Positions 46,771 through 54,384 of a DNA stretch of 64,000 nucleotides are shown here, piece after piece. Position 1 is the first letter of the stretch, and the number at the start of each line of letters is the position of its first letter. This stretch comes from Solimonas sp040066175. Lineage in GTDB: Bacteria > Pseudomonadota > Gammaproteobacteria > Nevskiales > Nevskiaceae. Location of the stretch: positions 62,001 through 126,000 of the forward strand of contig NZ_JBEAAM010000009.1 of assembly GCF_040066175.1 (NCBI RefSeq), in the 5' to 3' direction. The notes below the pieces were generated by a model. That model was not told the DNA's origin, searched no databases, and saw only the letters and a program-made list of their open reading frames with translations. Made by a program: the position numbers and the translations under genes.

Positions 46771-47667
46771 TCAGAACACCTGCCGCGGCAGCGCCACGAT
46801 CTTGTCGAGTCCGCCGACCGCCTTCTGGTACGCCGCTTCGTCGCCGGACAGGAATTCCTCTGCATACTGCGCCCAGCCGTTCTCGGCCTCGGCCGCGTCG
46901 CAGTAGCGCTTCAGGTGCGCGGCGTCCCAGCCGTAGCCGCCACCACGCAGGTCCACGTTCGACGTCGGGTGCGCGCCGCCCGGTATGTGCACGACACCGT
47001 TGACGAGGTTGCGCTCGACCAGATTGAAGCGCGCATCGACCTCGTCGCTGGCGATGCGGTCGGCCAACATCTCGCAGCTGACGTAGCAGGCTTGCGCCGC
47101 GCGTGCGAACAGCTCGTCGAAGAACGGGTCCGGCGCGTACAGGCGCAGGTTGCCGAGCCGGTCGGCGCTGTGCACGTGCAGCAGCGCGACGTCGAGCGGG
47201 ATCGCCGGCATCGCCAGCAAGACTTCACCGTCGTCGTAGGGCGACTTCACCGTGCGCAGGTCCGGGAAAACCTTGCCGAGCTGGTCGGTCGCCAGACCGA
47301 CGCGCGTGGGCAGGAACGGGATGCGCATCGCCGCCGCGCGCAGACCCCAGTGCAGCAGGCCCTCGTCGAGCTCGGTGCCCTGGATGCTGCCGGCCTCGCG
47401 CGCCTTGCGGAAGAACGGCTCCAGCGGAATGAAATCGAGCGACACGAAGGCGTAGATCAGCTTCCTGACCTTGCCGGCCGCGCACAGCATGCCCATGTCG
47501 GTGCCGCCGTAGCCGACGATCGTCAGGTCCTTGAGCGGGGAACGCAGGATCTCGCGCACGAGTGCCATCGGCTTGCGCCGCGGGCCCCAGCCGCCGATGC
47601 CGATGGTCATGCCGTCGCGCAGCTGCGCGACGACGTCGGCGGCGGTCATCTGTTTATTGAATGTCAT
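46771..47667 (-). CDS. ipdA: IpdA-like CoA-transferase-fold hydrolase, alpha subunit
   Basis: 298 residues. The N-terminus AADVVAQLRDGMTIGIGGWGPRRKPMALVREILRS has the GGWGPRRKPM segment typical of IpdA, where classic transferases carry GGFG. IYAFVSLDFIPLEPFFRKARE and TELDEGLLHWGLRAAAMRIPFLPTR follow; the Glu of TELDEG is near the known active-site region. With IpdB it forms the heterotetramer that opens the last ring. A bipartite palindrome separates it from the dioxygenase gene upstream. Confidence 0.86.
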   Translation of the reverse strand: MTFNKQMTAADVVAQLRDGMTIGIGGWGPRRKPMALVREILRSPLKDLTIVGYGGTDMGMLCAAGKVRKLIYAFVSLDFIPLEPFFRKAREAGSIQGTELDEGLLHWGLRAAAMRIPFLPTRVGLATDQLGKVFPDLRTVKSPYDDGEVLLAMPAIPLDVALLHVHSADRLGNLRLYAPDPFFDELFARAAQACYVSCEMLADRIASDEVDARFNLVERNLVNGVVHIPGGAHPTSNVDLRGGGYGWDAAHLKRYCDAAEAENGWAQYAEEFLSGDEAAYQKAVGGLDKIVALPRQVF

Positions 47668-47704
47668 GCCTGCTTGCCGCTCGTGACTGACGGCGAGTGA
47701 GCGC

Positions 47705-47787
47705 CGTCATGCCCGCGAAGGCGGACATCCACAGCCAGCGCAGCGCGCGCTCCGCCGCACTGGATTCCCGCTTGCGCGGGAATGACG
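47705..47787. repeat. Bipartite inverted repeat of the CGTCATTCCCGCG family
   Basis: Left half CGTCATGCCCGCGAAGGCGG, right half TGGATTCCCGC/GCGGGAATGACG, about 35 bp apart. It fills the gap between the extradiol dioxygenase and IpdA-like genes. Confidence 0.8.
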
Positions 47788-47803
47788 ATGATGGACGGCG
47801 CGA

Positions 47804-48694
47804 TCATTGGAAGCCGACCGAGAAGTCGTGGCCCCAGATCGAGACCTGTTTGGTCTCGGTGGTCTTCCAGGTCTGCGGATCGACGCTGATGCCGCCCCAG
47901 CCGTACTCGAGCGCGAAATTGCCGGGCGTGAGCATGTAGAACGAGGTCATGCGGTCGTTCTCGTGCTCGCCCAGCGTCGCCATCAGCTTGACGCCGTGCT
48001 TGACGCGGCGGTCGTGCGCGAGGCCGACGTCGGTCATCGAGTTGACCTCGACCATGATGTGCACGCAGCCGGCCGGATTCGGCATCTCGGCGAGCGCGAG
48101 GCTGTGGTGGCGCCCGCTCGCCGCGTGCAGGAAGTAGATGCGGATCACCGGCGCGTCCGGACCCGGCTGGAAGTTGAAGACGTCCGACAGGCCGAAGCCG
48201 AGCACGTCGCGGAACAGCTTGAGCGTCGCGTCGAAGTTCTGCGCCGCCGGCAGCACCGTGTGGCCCATGCCCTGCGCGCCGGTCTTGAAACCCTGCACGC
48301 CGATAGGCGACTTGAACGGCGCGATCCCGCCGACATAACCCTGCACCAGCTCGTGGCGGTTGCCGGACGGATCGGTGAACACCGCCATCTTCTCGAAGCC
48401 GCGCAGCCTGCGCTCCGCCTCGCTGCCGTCCTGCACCTCGACGCCCGCCTTCTTCAGCGCCGCGACGGTGTCGGCGTAGGCCTGCGCGTCGGCGACTTCC
48501 CATCCGGACGCGAGGTAGCGATCGGCCGCGCCGGGCACCGCGATCATGCGCTGCGCACGCTCGTCGAGCTTGACGTGGAGCGCGCCGCCGGCCGCCAGGG
48601 CGGTCGCCGCGCCCAGTACCTGCTCGGCGTACTGCTTCCAGCGGGCGACGTCGGTGGATTCGGCGACCACATAGGCCAGCGCCTGGATTTTCAT
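47804..48694 (-). CDS. Extradiol ring-cleavage dioxygenase (VOC fold, HsaC/TesB/BphC type)
   Basis: 296 residues with two vicinal-oxygen-chelate domains. The Fe ligands of the C-terminal domain are visible: His in QGMGHTVLPA, His in GRHHSLALAEM and Glu in NFALEYGWGG. FFMLTP-type segment is SFYMLTPGNFALE. In steroid breakdown HsaC/TesB cleaves the aromatised ring A (3,4-DHSA). The gene heads the minus-strand operon in front of ipdA, next to the divergent flavoprotein gene. This fits a ring-A role, though other 3-alkylcatechols are possible. No ribosome site is obvious before the ATG. Confidence 0.85.
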   Translation of the reverse strand: MKIQALAYVVAESTDVARWKQYAEQVLGAATALAAGGALHVKLDERAQRMIAVPGAADRYLASGWEVADAQAYADTVAALKKAGVEVQDGSEAERRLRGFEKMAVFTDPSGNRHELVQGYVGGIAPFKSPIGVQGFKTGAQGMGHTVLPAAQNFDATLKLFRDVLGFGLSDVFNFQPGPDAPVIRIYFLHAASGRHHSLALAEMPNPAGCVHIMVEVNSMTDVGLAHDRRVKHGVKLMATLGEHENDRMTSFYMLTPGNFALEYGWGGISVDPQTWKTTETKQVSIWGHDFSVGFQ

Positions 48695-48767
48695 GAGGAG
48701 TGCCCGGGGTTGGGAGTGACGGTGCGGATTATCCGGAGCCCCCCTTCCAGCATCTTCATCCGTCCGG

Positions 48768-48789
48768 GTGAGCGACGTTCGCCGCTCAC
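48768..48789. promoter_or_regulatory. Operator-like inverted repeat in the divergent steroid promoter region
   Basis: GTGAGCG (48768-48774) and CGCTCAC (48783-48789) are perfect 7-bp arms with 8 bp between. They lie midway in the 184-bp gap between the divergent dioxygenase and flavoprotein genes. A regulator controlling both operons could bind here; none is identified. Confidence 0.4.
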
Positions 48790-48878
48790 GCTGCATCCCT
48801 CGTCCGCATAGGGGATGCCGTATCTGGAACCCAACCCCGAAGCTTGCCTCTCGCCGACGCAGACGACGGGGGGAGCAC

Positions 48879-50585
48879 ATGGGCCTGCAAGCGCGCGACT
48901 GGCAGCAGTGGGGACTGGACATCGAGCCGCCGCAGCGCGTCGCGGATGTCGAGCGTTTCGACTGGTCCGAATCCGCGGACCTGGTCGTCGTCGGCCTCGG
49001 CGGCGCCGGGGTCGCGGCGGCACTCGAAGCCGTCGAGCGCGGGCTGGAGGTGGTCGCGGTCGATCGCCACGACGGCGGCGGTTCGACGCGCGCCAACGGC
49101 GGCGTGTTCTACGCCGGCGGCGGCACGCGCATCCAGCGCGAGGCCGGCGAGGACGACAGCGTCGAGGAGATGTACAAGTACATGAAGCTCGAAGTCGGCG
49201 ACGTCGTGTCCGATGCGACACTGCGCCGGTTCTGCGAGGAAAGCGTCGAGACGGTGGACTGGCTGCTCGAACACGGCGCGAAGCTCAACAGCAAGGTGTG
49301 GAAGGAGAAGACCTCGTATCCGCCGCTGGACTGCTTCCTCTACCACCCGGACAGCTCGCTCGCCGCGCCCTACGCGAAGCACGCGAAACCCGCGGCGCGT
49401 GGCCATCGCGGTTACACGACGAACGGCAAGAAGGCCTGGGGCCTGGGCGGTGCGATCTACGACCCGCTGCGCGAATCGGCGCTCGAGCGCGGGCTGCGCT
49501 TCCACAAGTACGCGGAGGCGCGACAGCTGGCCGTCGATGCAAACGGCCGCATCGTCGGCGTGCGCGTGCTGCAGATCCCGGCCGGCAGCCGCGAGGCGCA
49601 GCGCTTCGGGCATTTCATCACACGCGCGGCGACCTGGATCGCGGCGCTGCCGCCGAGCTTTCCGCTGTCGTCGCTGACCTACGCGGTCGGCCGCTGGTAC
49701 CTGCAGCGTGCGCAGCGCATCGAACGCGATCACCGCCGGTCGCGCTGGATCCGCGCGCGCCGCGGCGTGCTGCTGTCGGCCGGCGGCTTCATCATGAACC
49801 CGGCGATGGTGCGGCACTACGCACCGAAGTACGTCGCCGGCCTGCCCAACGGCACGCTCGGCGACATGGGCGCCGGCATCGTGCTCGGCGCGTCCGCCGG
49901 CGGCGCGCTGGGCCTGATGGAACGCATCAGCGCCTGGCGCTTCATCAATCCGCCCAAGGCCTGGGCGCAGGGCCTGCTGGTCAACCGCCGCGGCGAGCGC
50001 TTCGTCAACGAAACCCTGTACGGCGCCTCGCTGGGCGACGCCATCGTCGAGAAGCAGGACGGCAAGGCCTGGATCCTGCTCGACGCGAAGCTGCGCGCCG
50101 ACGCCTTCGCGCAGGCGCGCGACCCGCGGATCGTGCCGTTCCAGCGTGACGTCGCCGTGCTCAACCTGCTGTTCAACGCGGTCAAGGCGCCGACGCTGGA
50201 TGCGCTCGCGGCCAAGATCGGCTTCGACGCGCCGACGCTGCGCACAACGGTGGAGACCTACAACCGCGCTGCGCGCGGCGAGATCGTCGATGCCTTCGAG
50301 AAGCGCGCCGACGAGATGGCGTCGATCGGCGATGGGCCGTACTACGCGATCGACGCCTCGATCGACAGCAGGCTGCTGCCGATGGCGACGATGACCGTCG
50401 GCGGCCTGCGGGTCGATGAATCCAGCGGGCAGGTGCTGGACGAATCCGGCGCGCCGATCGCCGGGCTCTATGCTGCCGGCCGCAACGCGATCGGCCTGTG
50501 CTCGAACATCTACGTCAGCGGCCTGTCCTACGCGGACTGCGTGTTCTCCGGCCGGCGCGTCGCCCGGCACCTCGCGGTGGGCTGA
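48879..50585 (+). CDS. FAD-dependent 3-ketosteroid dehydrogenase-like protein (copy 1)
   Basis: 568 residues. The N-terminal FAD site is DLVVVGLGGAGVAAALEAVERGLEVVAVDRHDGGGSTRANGG. SAWRFINPPKAWAQGLLVN, GDGPYYAIDASIDS and the C-terminal FAD contact GLYAAGRNAIGLCSNIYVSGLSYADC follow. This is the fumarate reductase/KstD flavoprotein family that introduces double bonds in steroid rings. A GGGGGGAG ribosome site precedes the ATG. It is the first gene of the plus-strand steroid operon. A paralog of equal length lies at 51684. Delta1 versus delta4 specificity cannot be read from sequence. Confidence 0.82.
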   Translation: MGLQARDWQQWGLDIEPPQRVADVERFDWSESADLVVVGLGGAGVAAALEAVERGLEVVAVDRHDGGGSTRANGGVFYAGGGTRIQREAGEDDSVEEMYKYMKLEVGDVVSDATLRRFCEESVETVDWLLEHGAKLNSKVWKEKTSYPPLDCFLYHPDSSLAAPYAKHAKPAARGHRGYTTNGKKAWGLGGAIYDPLRESALERGLRFHKYAEARQLAVDANGRIVGVRVLQIPAGSREAQRFGHFITRAATWIAALPPSFPLSSLTYAVGRWYLQRAQRIERDHRRSRWIRARRGVLLSAGGFIMNPAMVRHYAPKYVAGLPNGTLGDMGAGIVLGASAGGALGLMERISAWRFINPPKAWAQGLLVNRRGERFVNETLYGASLGDAIVEKQDGKAWILLDAKLRADAFAQARDPRIVPFQRDVAVLNLLFNAVKAPTLDALAAKIGFDAPTLRTTVETYNRAARGEIVDAFEKRADEMASIGDGPYYAIDASIDSRLLPMATMTVGGLRVDESSGQVLDESGAPIAGLYAAGRNAIGLCSNIYVSGLSYADCVFSGRRVARHLAVG

Positions 50586-50660
50586 GTGACGGCTGGCAGC
50601 AGCCGCAGGCGTGCGCGATGATGAAGCCGCCGCGCCGAATGCGCACCCGCAGGAGCCGTG

Positions 50661-51596
50661 ATGCCCGAGCCCACGTATTCCGTGTACTTCACCGGCATCT
50701 GGCTCAATGAAGCCGGTGCGGAATCGCGCATGGCGCTGCTGCGCCGCCTGTTCCCGCACGCGGACGACGAGCGGCTCGGACACTTCCTCGATCACCGCCG
50801 CGTGCTGCTGATCCACGGCGAACCGCTCGACGCGGCCAAGCGCCTGGTGATGGCGCTCTACGCGCATGGCCTGGAATGCGACATCGCCGAGGACGCCGAA
50901 GTCGCGCCCGATGTCGCCGCGATGATGGCCAGCCCGGCGATGCCGCACAAGGCGCCCGAAGCCGCGCAGTCCCCCACGCCGACGCCGCAGGCGCCCCTTC
51001 AGGAGAGCGACGAGTTCACGCCGCGCGGCCGGGCGCTGCTGCGCGCCCTGCTGGTCGCGACAGCGCTCCTGGTCGTCGTCGCCAGCTGGTCGGCCTGGCA
51101 TCGCCTCAACCGCGTCCCGGCGGCGGCGCTCGACGACATTCCCACGGTCTGCGCGGCCGACACGGAGATGAACTGGTACGGCCGCACGCAGGCGCATCTG
51201 CTGGCCTGCTCGGCCCGCGCCGCGGGCGGCGCCCGTTACCGGCTGGTCGTGCGCTGCGCGCGCGGCGGCGGGTTGCAGGCGACGCTGAGCTTCCACGATG
51301 CGCGCGGCCAGCCGCGATCGCCGGACTGGGACGGCGCCGGCGGCACCCAGCGCACGATCCGCTATGCCGGCGGCGACGGCATCGCCCGCGTCACGGTGCT
51401 GCGCCGCGCCGAGGCCGGCCACGTCGGTGCGCTCGCCGGGCTCGACGCCGCCGCGCTGGTGCCGCTGCTGGCCGCGCCTGCGCTCGACATCGCCGACGTG
51501 TTCGCCGGCGAGGCGGTCCGCTTCGATCTCGAAACGGCACGCTGGTACATCGACTACTTCGAGGGCGCCTGCGGCCTGACCGACGCCGCCCGCTGA
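50661..51596 (+). CDS. Hypothetical single-pass membrane protein between two flavoprotein genes
   Basis: 311 residues, not recognised. The N-terminal 85 residues (YSVYFTGIWLNEAGAESRMALLRRLFPHADDERLGHFL) look like a compact cytosolic alpha/beta domain. A Pro/Ala linker (about 95-115) and one membrane helix (about 125-148, LLRALLVATALLVVVASWSAW) follow. The rest is a likely periplasmic beta-rich domain with three Cys (TVCAAD, LLACSAR, VVRCAR) and another near the end (EGACGL). AGGAG precedes the ATG at 50661. Position in the operon suggests a link to steroid use, but no function can be given. Confidence 0.65.
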   Translation: MPEPTYSVYFTGIWLNEAGAESRMALLRRLFPHADDERLGHFLDHRRVLLIHGEPLDAAKRLVMALYAHGLECDIAEDAEVAPDVAAMMASPAMPHKAPEAAQSPTPTPQAPLQESDEFTPRGRALLRALLVATALLVVVASWSAWHRLNRVPAAALDDIPTVCAADTEMNWYGRTQAHLLACSARAAGGARYRLVVRCARGGGLQATLSFHDARGQPRSPDWDGAGGTQRTIRYAGGDGIARVTVLRRAEAGHVGALAGLDAAALVPLLAAPALDIADVFAGEAVRFDLETARWYIDYFEGACGLTDAAR

Positions 51597-51683
51597 GGCA
51601 TCGCCCGCTCTAATCAAGACGGACGAAGCATTTGCGAAGCCGATACAAATAATCGAGCAGCATTCCCGCCGCCGCGTCCGTCC

Positions 51684-53390
51684 ATGTCCGCATCCGCCGC
51701 CGAACTCGCGTTGCACCGATCCGCACCCGTGACCGACGGCGTGCTGCCGGTGGACCCGCCGCTGCGCGTGGACGACGCCGAGAAGGCCCGCTGGGACGCG
51801 CGCTGCGACGTGCTGGTCGTCGGCTTCGGTGCCGCCGGCGCCGCGGCGGCGATCACCGCGAAGGAAGGCGGCGCGCACGTGGTCATCGCCGACCGCTTCG
51901 AGGGCGGCGGCGCGACGACCAAGAGCGGCGGCGTGGTCTATGCCGGCGGCGGCACGCCGCACCAGCGCAATGCCGGTTACGAGGACACGCCGGACGCGAT
52001 GTTTCGCTATCTGCGCCAGGAGACCGGCGACGCCGTCAGCGAGCCGACCCTGCGCCGGTTCTGCGAGGACAGCCGCGGCCTGATCGAGTGGCTGGAGTCG
52101 ATCGGCTGCGACTTCCGCTCCAGCGAACCGCCACCGAAGACCTCGTATCCCAAGGACGGCATCTATCTGTACTACTCCGGCAACGAAGCCGTACCCGCCT
52201 ACGCGGAACACGCGCCGCCGGCGCCGCGCGGTCACCGCACGCGCGGCAGCTGGATGTCCGGCAAGGTGCTGTTCGAGCTGCTCCGGAAACGCGCCGCGCA
52301 GCTGGAAATCCCGGTGATGGCGCAGTCGGCCGTGCGGCGGCTGATCGTCGATGCCGACGGCGCGGTGGTCGGCGCCGAGGTCTGGCAGCTCGAACCCGGC
52401 TCCGAGGCCGCGCGCCGGCACCAGAAGCTGATGCGCCGCGCCGAAGCGGTCCACAACATCGCGCAGAACTGGGCCGACCGCCTGCGTGCGCAGGCGCTGG
52501 CGCTGGAACTGGCCGAGGCCAAACCGATGCGCGTGCGCACGGCGCGTGGCGTCGTGCTCGCGGCCGGCGGTTTCATCTTCAACCGCGAGATGGTCGCGCG
52601 CTACGCGCCCAAGTACGCGCAGACGATGCGCCTGGGCGCCACCGGCTGCGACGGCAGCGGCATCCGCCTGGGCCAGACCGTCGGCGGCGTCGCCGCGCGC
52701 ATGAACACGGTCTCGGCCTGGCGCTTCATCAATCCGCCGACCGCCTGGCCCAAGGGCATCGTCGTCGATCAACAGGGCCGGCGCTTCTGCAACGAGCAGG
52801 TCTATGGCGCCAGGCTCGGCGTCGAGATGTGCGAGGACCACGGCGGCCGCGGCTGGCTGATCCTCGACCGCGCGCTGCGCCGCACGGCGATGCGCGAGGC
52901 CCTGTTCGGCGGCCTGTGGTTCTTCCAGAGCGTGCCGGCCTTCTTCCTGATGCTGTTCGCGCCGCGCGCGAAGACGCTGGATGCACTGGCGACAAAGATC
53001 GGCATGCCGGCGGATGCGCTGCGCGCCAGCGTCGAGGACTACAACGCCGCGATCGACGAGCAGCGCGCGGACCCGCTGGGCAAGGCCGATGCGATGCGCG
53101 CGCCGCTGAAGGACGCGCCGTACTACGCCTTCGACATCTCGGCGAACAGCACGACCTTTCCCTGTCCGGCGATCACGCTCGGCGGCCTGCGCGTGGACGA
53201 GACCAGCGGCGCGGTGCTCGACGAGCGCGGCCAGCCGATTGCCGGCCTCTACGCCGCAGGGCGCAATGCCGTCGGCGTCGCTTCGAACCGCTACGTCAGC
53301 GGTCTGTCGCTGGCCGACTGCCTATGGTCGGGGCGCCGCGCCGGGCGGCAACTGGCCGCTGTGACAGCCGGCAAGAGTCACACGGCATGA
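51684..53390 (+). CDS. FAD-dependent 3-ketosteroid dehydrogenase-like protein (copy 2)
   Basis: 568 residues, clear paralog of the protein at 48879. FAD site CDVLVVGFGAAGAAAAITAKEGGAHVVIADRFEGGGATTKSGG, SAWRFINPPTAWPKGIVVD, DAPYYAFDISANSTTFP and GLYAAGRNAVGVASNRYVSGLSLADC are shared. The N-terminus has an extra 25 residues and the middle differs, so substrates may differ (for example A-ring delta1 and delta4 positions). It is on the same strand downstream of the unknown membrane protein. Family call strong, activity inferred from the steroid neighbourhood. Confidence 0.82.
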   Translation: MSASAAELALHRSAPVTDGVLPVDPPLRVDDAEKARWDARCDVLVVGFGAAGAAAAITAKEGGAHVVIADRFEGGGATTKSGGVVYAGGGTPHQRNAGYEDTPDAMFRYLRQETGDAVSEPTLRRFCEDSRGLIEWLESIGCDFRSSEPPPKTSYPKDGIYLYYSGNEAVPAYAEHAPPAPRGHRTRGSWMSGKVLFELLRKRAAQLEIPVMAQSAVRRLIVDADGAVVGAEVWQLEPGSEAARRHQKLMRRAEAVHNIAQNWADRLRAQALALELAEAKPMRVRTARGVVLAAGGFIFNREMVARYAPKYAQTMRLGATGCDGSGIRLGQTVGGVAARMNTVSAWRFINPPTAWPKGIVVDQQGRRFCNEQVYGARLGVEMCEDHGGRGWLILDRALRRTAMREALFGGLWFFQSVPAFFLMLFAPRAKTLDALATKIGMPADALRASVEDYNAAIDEQRADPLGKADAMRAPLKDAPYYAFDISANSTTFPCPAITLGGLRVDETSGAVLDERGQPIAGLYAAGRNAVGVASNRYVSGLSLADCLWSGRRAGRQLAAVTAGKSHTA

Positions 53391-53415
53391 ACCCACACGA
53401 GGCTCACCCCTTCAC

Positions 53416-53488
53416 CGTCATGCCCGCGCAGACAGGCATCCAGCGGCATGTCTCGTTCGCCTGGATTCCCGCTTCCGCGGGAATGACG
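53416..53488. repeat. Bipartite inverted repeat of the CGTCATTCCCGCG family
   Basis: Left half CGTCATGCCCGCGC (hairpin degenerate), right half CTGGATTCCCGC/GCGGGAATGACG. It fills the space between the flavoprotein and SDR genes of the plus-strand operon. Confidence 0.75.
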
Positions 53489-53518
53489 TCTTCGACTTTG
53501 AGCGTTTCGGAGTAAACG

Positions 53519-54301
53519 ATGGGCAACAGAGTGCAGAACAAGGTCGCGATCGTCACCGGCGCGGCCAGCGGCGTCGGCAAGGAGGACGCGATCCTCCTCG
53601 CGCGCGAAGGCGCGAAGGTCGTGCTGACCGACGTCAACGAGGAAGCCGGCCGGGCAGTCGCCCAGCAGATCGGCGCCGAGCAGGCCCTGTTCCTCAAGCA
53701 CGACATCGCCTCCGAGGAGGACTGGGTCAGGGTCATCGGCACCACCAAGGAAGTCTTTGGCGGCGTCGATGTGCTGGTCAACAACGCCGCGATCCTCGCG
53801 CAGGCGACGATCGAGGACACGACGCTGGCGCTGTGGCAGAAGATCCAGCGCATCAATTCCGACGGCTACTTCCTCGGCTGCAAGTACGGTCTCGCGGCGA
53901 TGAAGGAACGTCCGAGCGGATCGATCATCAACATGTCGTCGATGGCCGGCATCGGCGGCGTGTCCGGCTTCTGCGCGTACAGCGCGTCGAAGGCCGCAGT
54001 CGCCGGCCTGACGCGCAGCGTCGCCGCGCACTGCCGCGCGCAGCTCTACAAGATCCGCTGCAACTCGATCCACCCGGACGGCATCGCCACGCCGATGGTC
54101 TTCAACCTGCACAAGAACGATCACGGCGTGCCCGCGTCGCAGGCCTACATCCGCGAGAAGGATCCCAAGCAGCTGCAGGCGCGCTTCGCGCAGCCGCAGG
54201 ACATCGCCAACCTGGTGCTGTTCCTCGCCTCCGACGAATCGCGCTTCATCAACGGTGCGGAGATGCGCATCGACAACGGCTATCTGATGTGGGCGGATTG
54301 A
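53519..54301 (+). CDS. 3beta/17beta-hydroxysteroid dehydrogenase-like SDR
   Basis: 260 residues. It resembles the 3beta/17beta-HSD of Comamonas testosteroni in many stretches: NRVQNKVAIVTGAASGVGKE, GRAVAQQIGAEQALFLKHDI, VLVNNAAIL, SIINMSSMAG, YSASKAAVAGLTRS, IRCNSIHPDGIATPM and LVLFLASDESRFINGAEMRIDN. The catalytic Ser, Tyr and Lys are present. It would oxidise 3- or 17-hydroxyl groups of steroids with NAD. The stop codon lies within a perfect 12-bp hairpin. It sits between the ketosteroid dehydrogenase and the CoA ligase genes. Confidence 0.8.
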   Translation: MGNRVQNKVAIVTGAASGVGKEDAILLAREGAKVVLTDVNEEAGRAVAQQIGAEQALFLKHDIASEEDWVRVIGTTKEVFGGVDVLVNNAAILAQATIEDTTLALWQKIQRINSDGYFLGCKYGLAAMKERPSGSIINMSSMAGIGGVSGFCAYSASKAAVAGLTRSVAAHCRAQLYKIRCNSIHPDGIATPMVFNLHKNDHGVPASQAYIREKDPKQLQARFAQPQDIANLVLFLASDESRFINGAEMRIDNGYLMWAD

Positions 54302-54321
54302 TCGCTACGCGATCAATCCGC
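54293..54321 (+). other. Perfect 12-bp hairpin over the SDR stop codon
   Basis: GCGGATTGATCG (54293-54304) pairs with CGATCAATCCGC (54310-54321) across a 5-base loop. The SDR TGA is inside the left arm. No T run follows on the plus strand, so it is more likely an mRNA-stabilising or attenuating structure than a simple terminator. Confidence 0.6.
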
Positions 54322-54336
54322 GTATGTACGTCCTGT

Positions 54337-54362
54337 AAAAAACCGGGCCATCCATGGCCCGG
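54337..54362 (-). terminator. Rho-independent-type terminator on the minus strand
   Basis: CCGGGCCAT (54343-54351) pairs with ATGGCCCGG (54354-54362). On the minus strand it is followed by six T (54342-54337). No minus-strand gene lies upstream of it, so it may block antisense transcription, or read on the plus strand as a plain hairpin before the ligase gene. Confidence 0.5.
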
Positions 54363-54384
54363 GGATTCAAAACCAGCGTGATCC

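Noticed and set aside
48786..52841. A 1351-codon open frame on the minus strand
   Set aside because: Antisense to both ketosteroid dehydrogenase-like genes; Arg/Ala/Val-rich composition without motifs, while the plus strand shows clear flavoprotein motifs.
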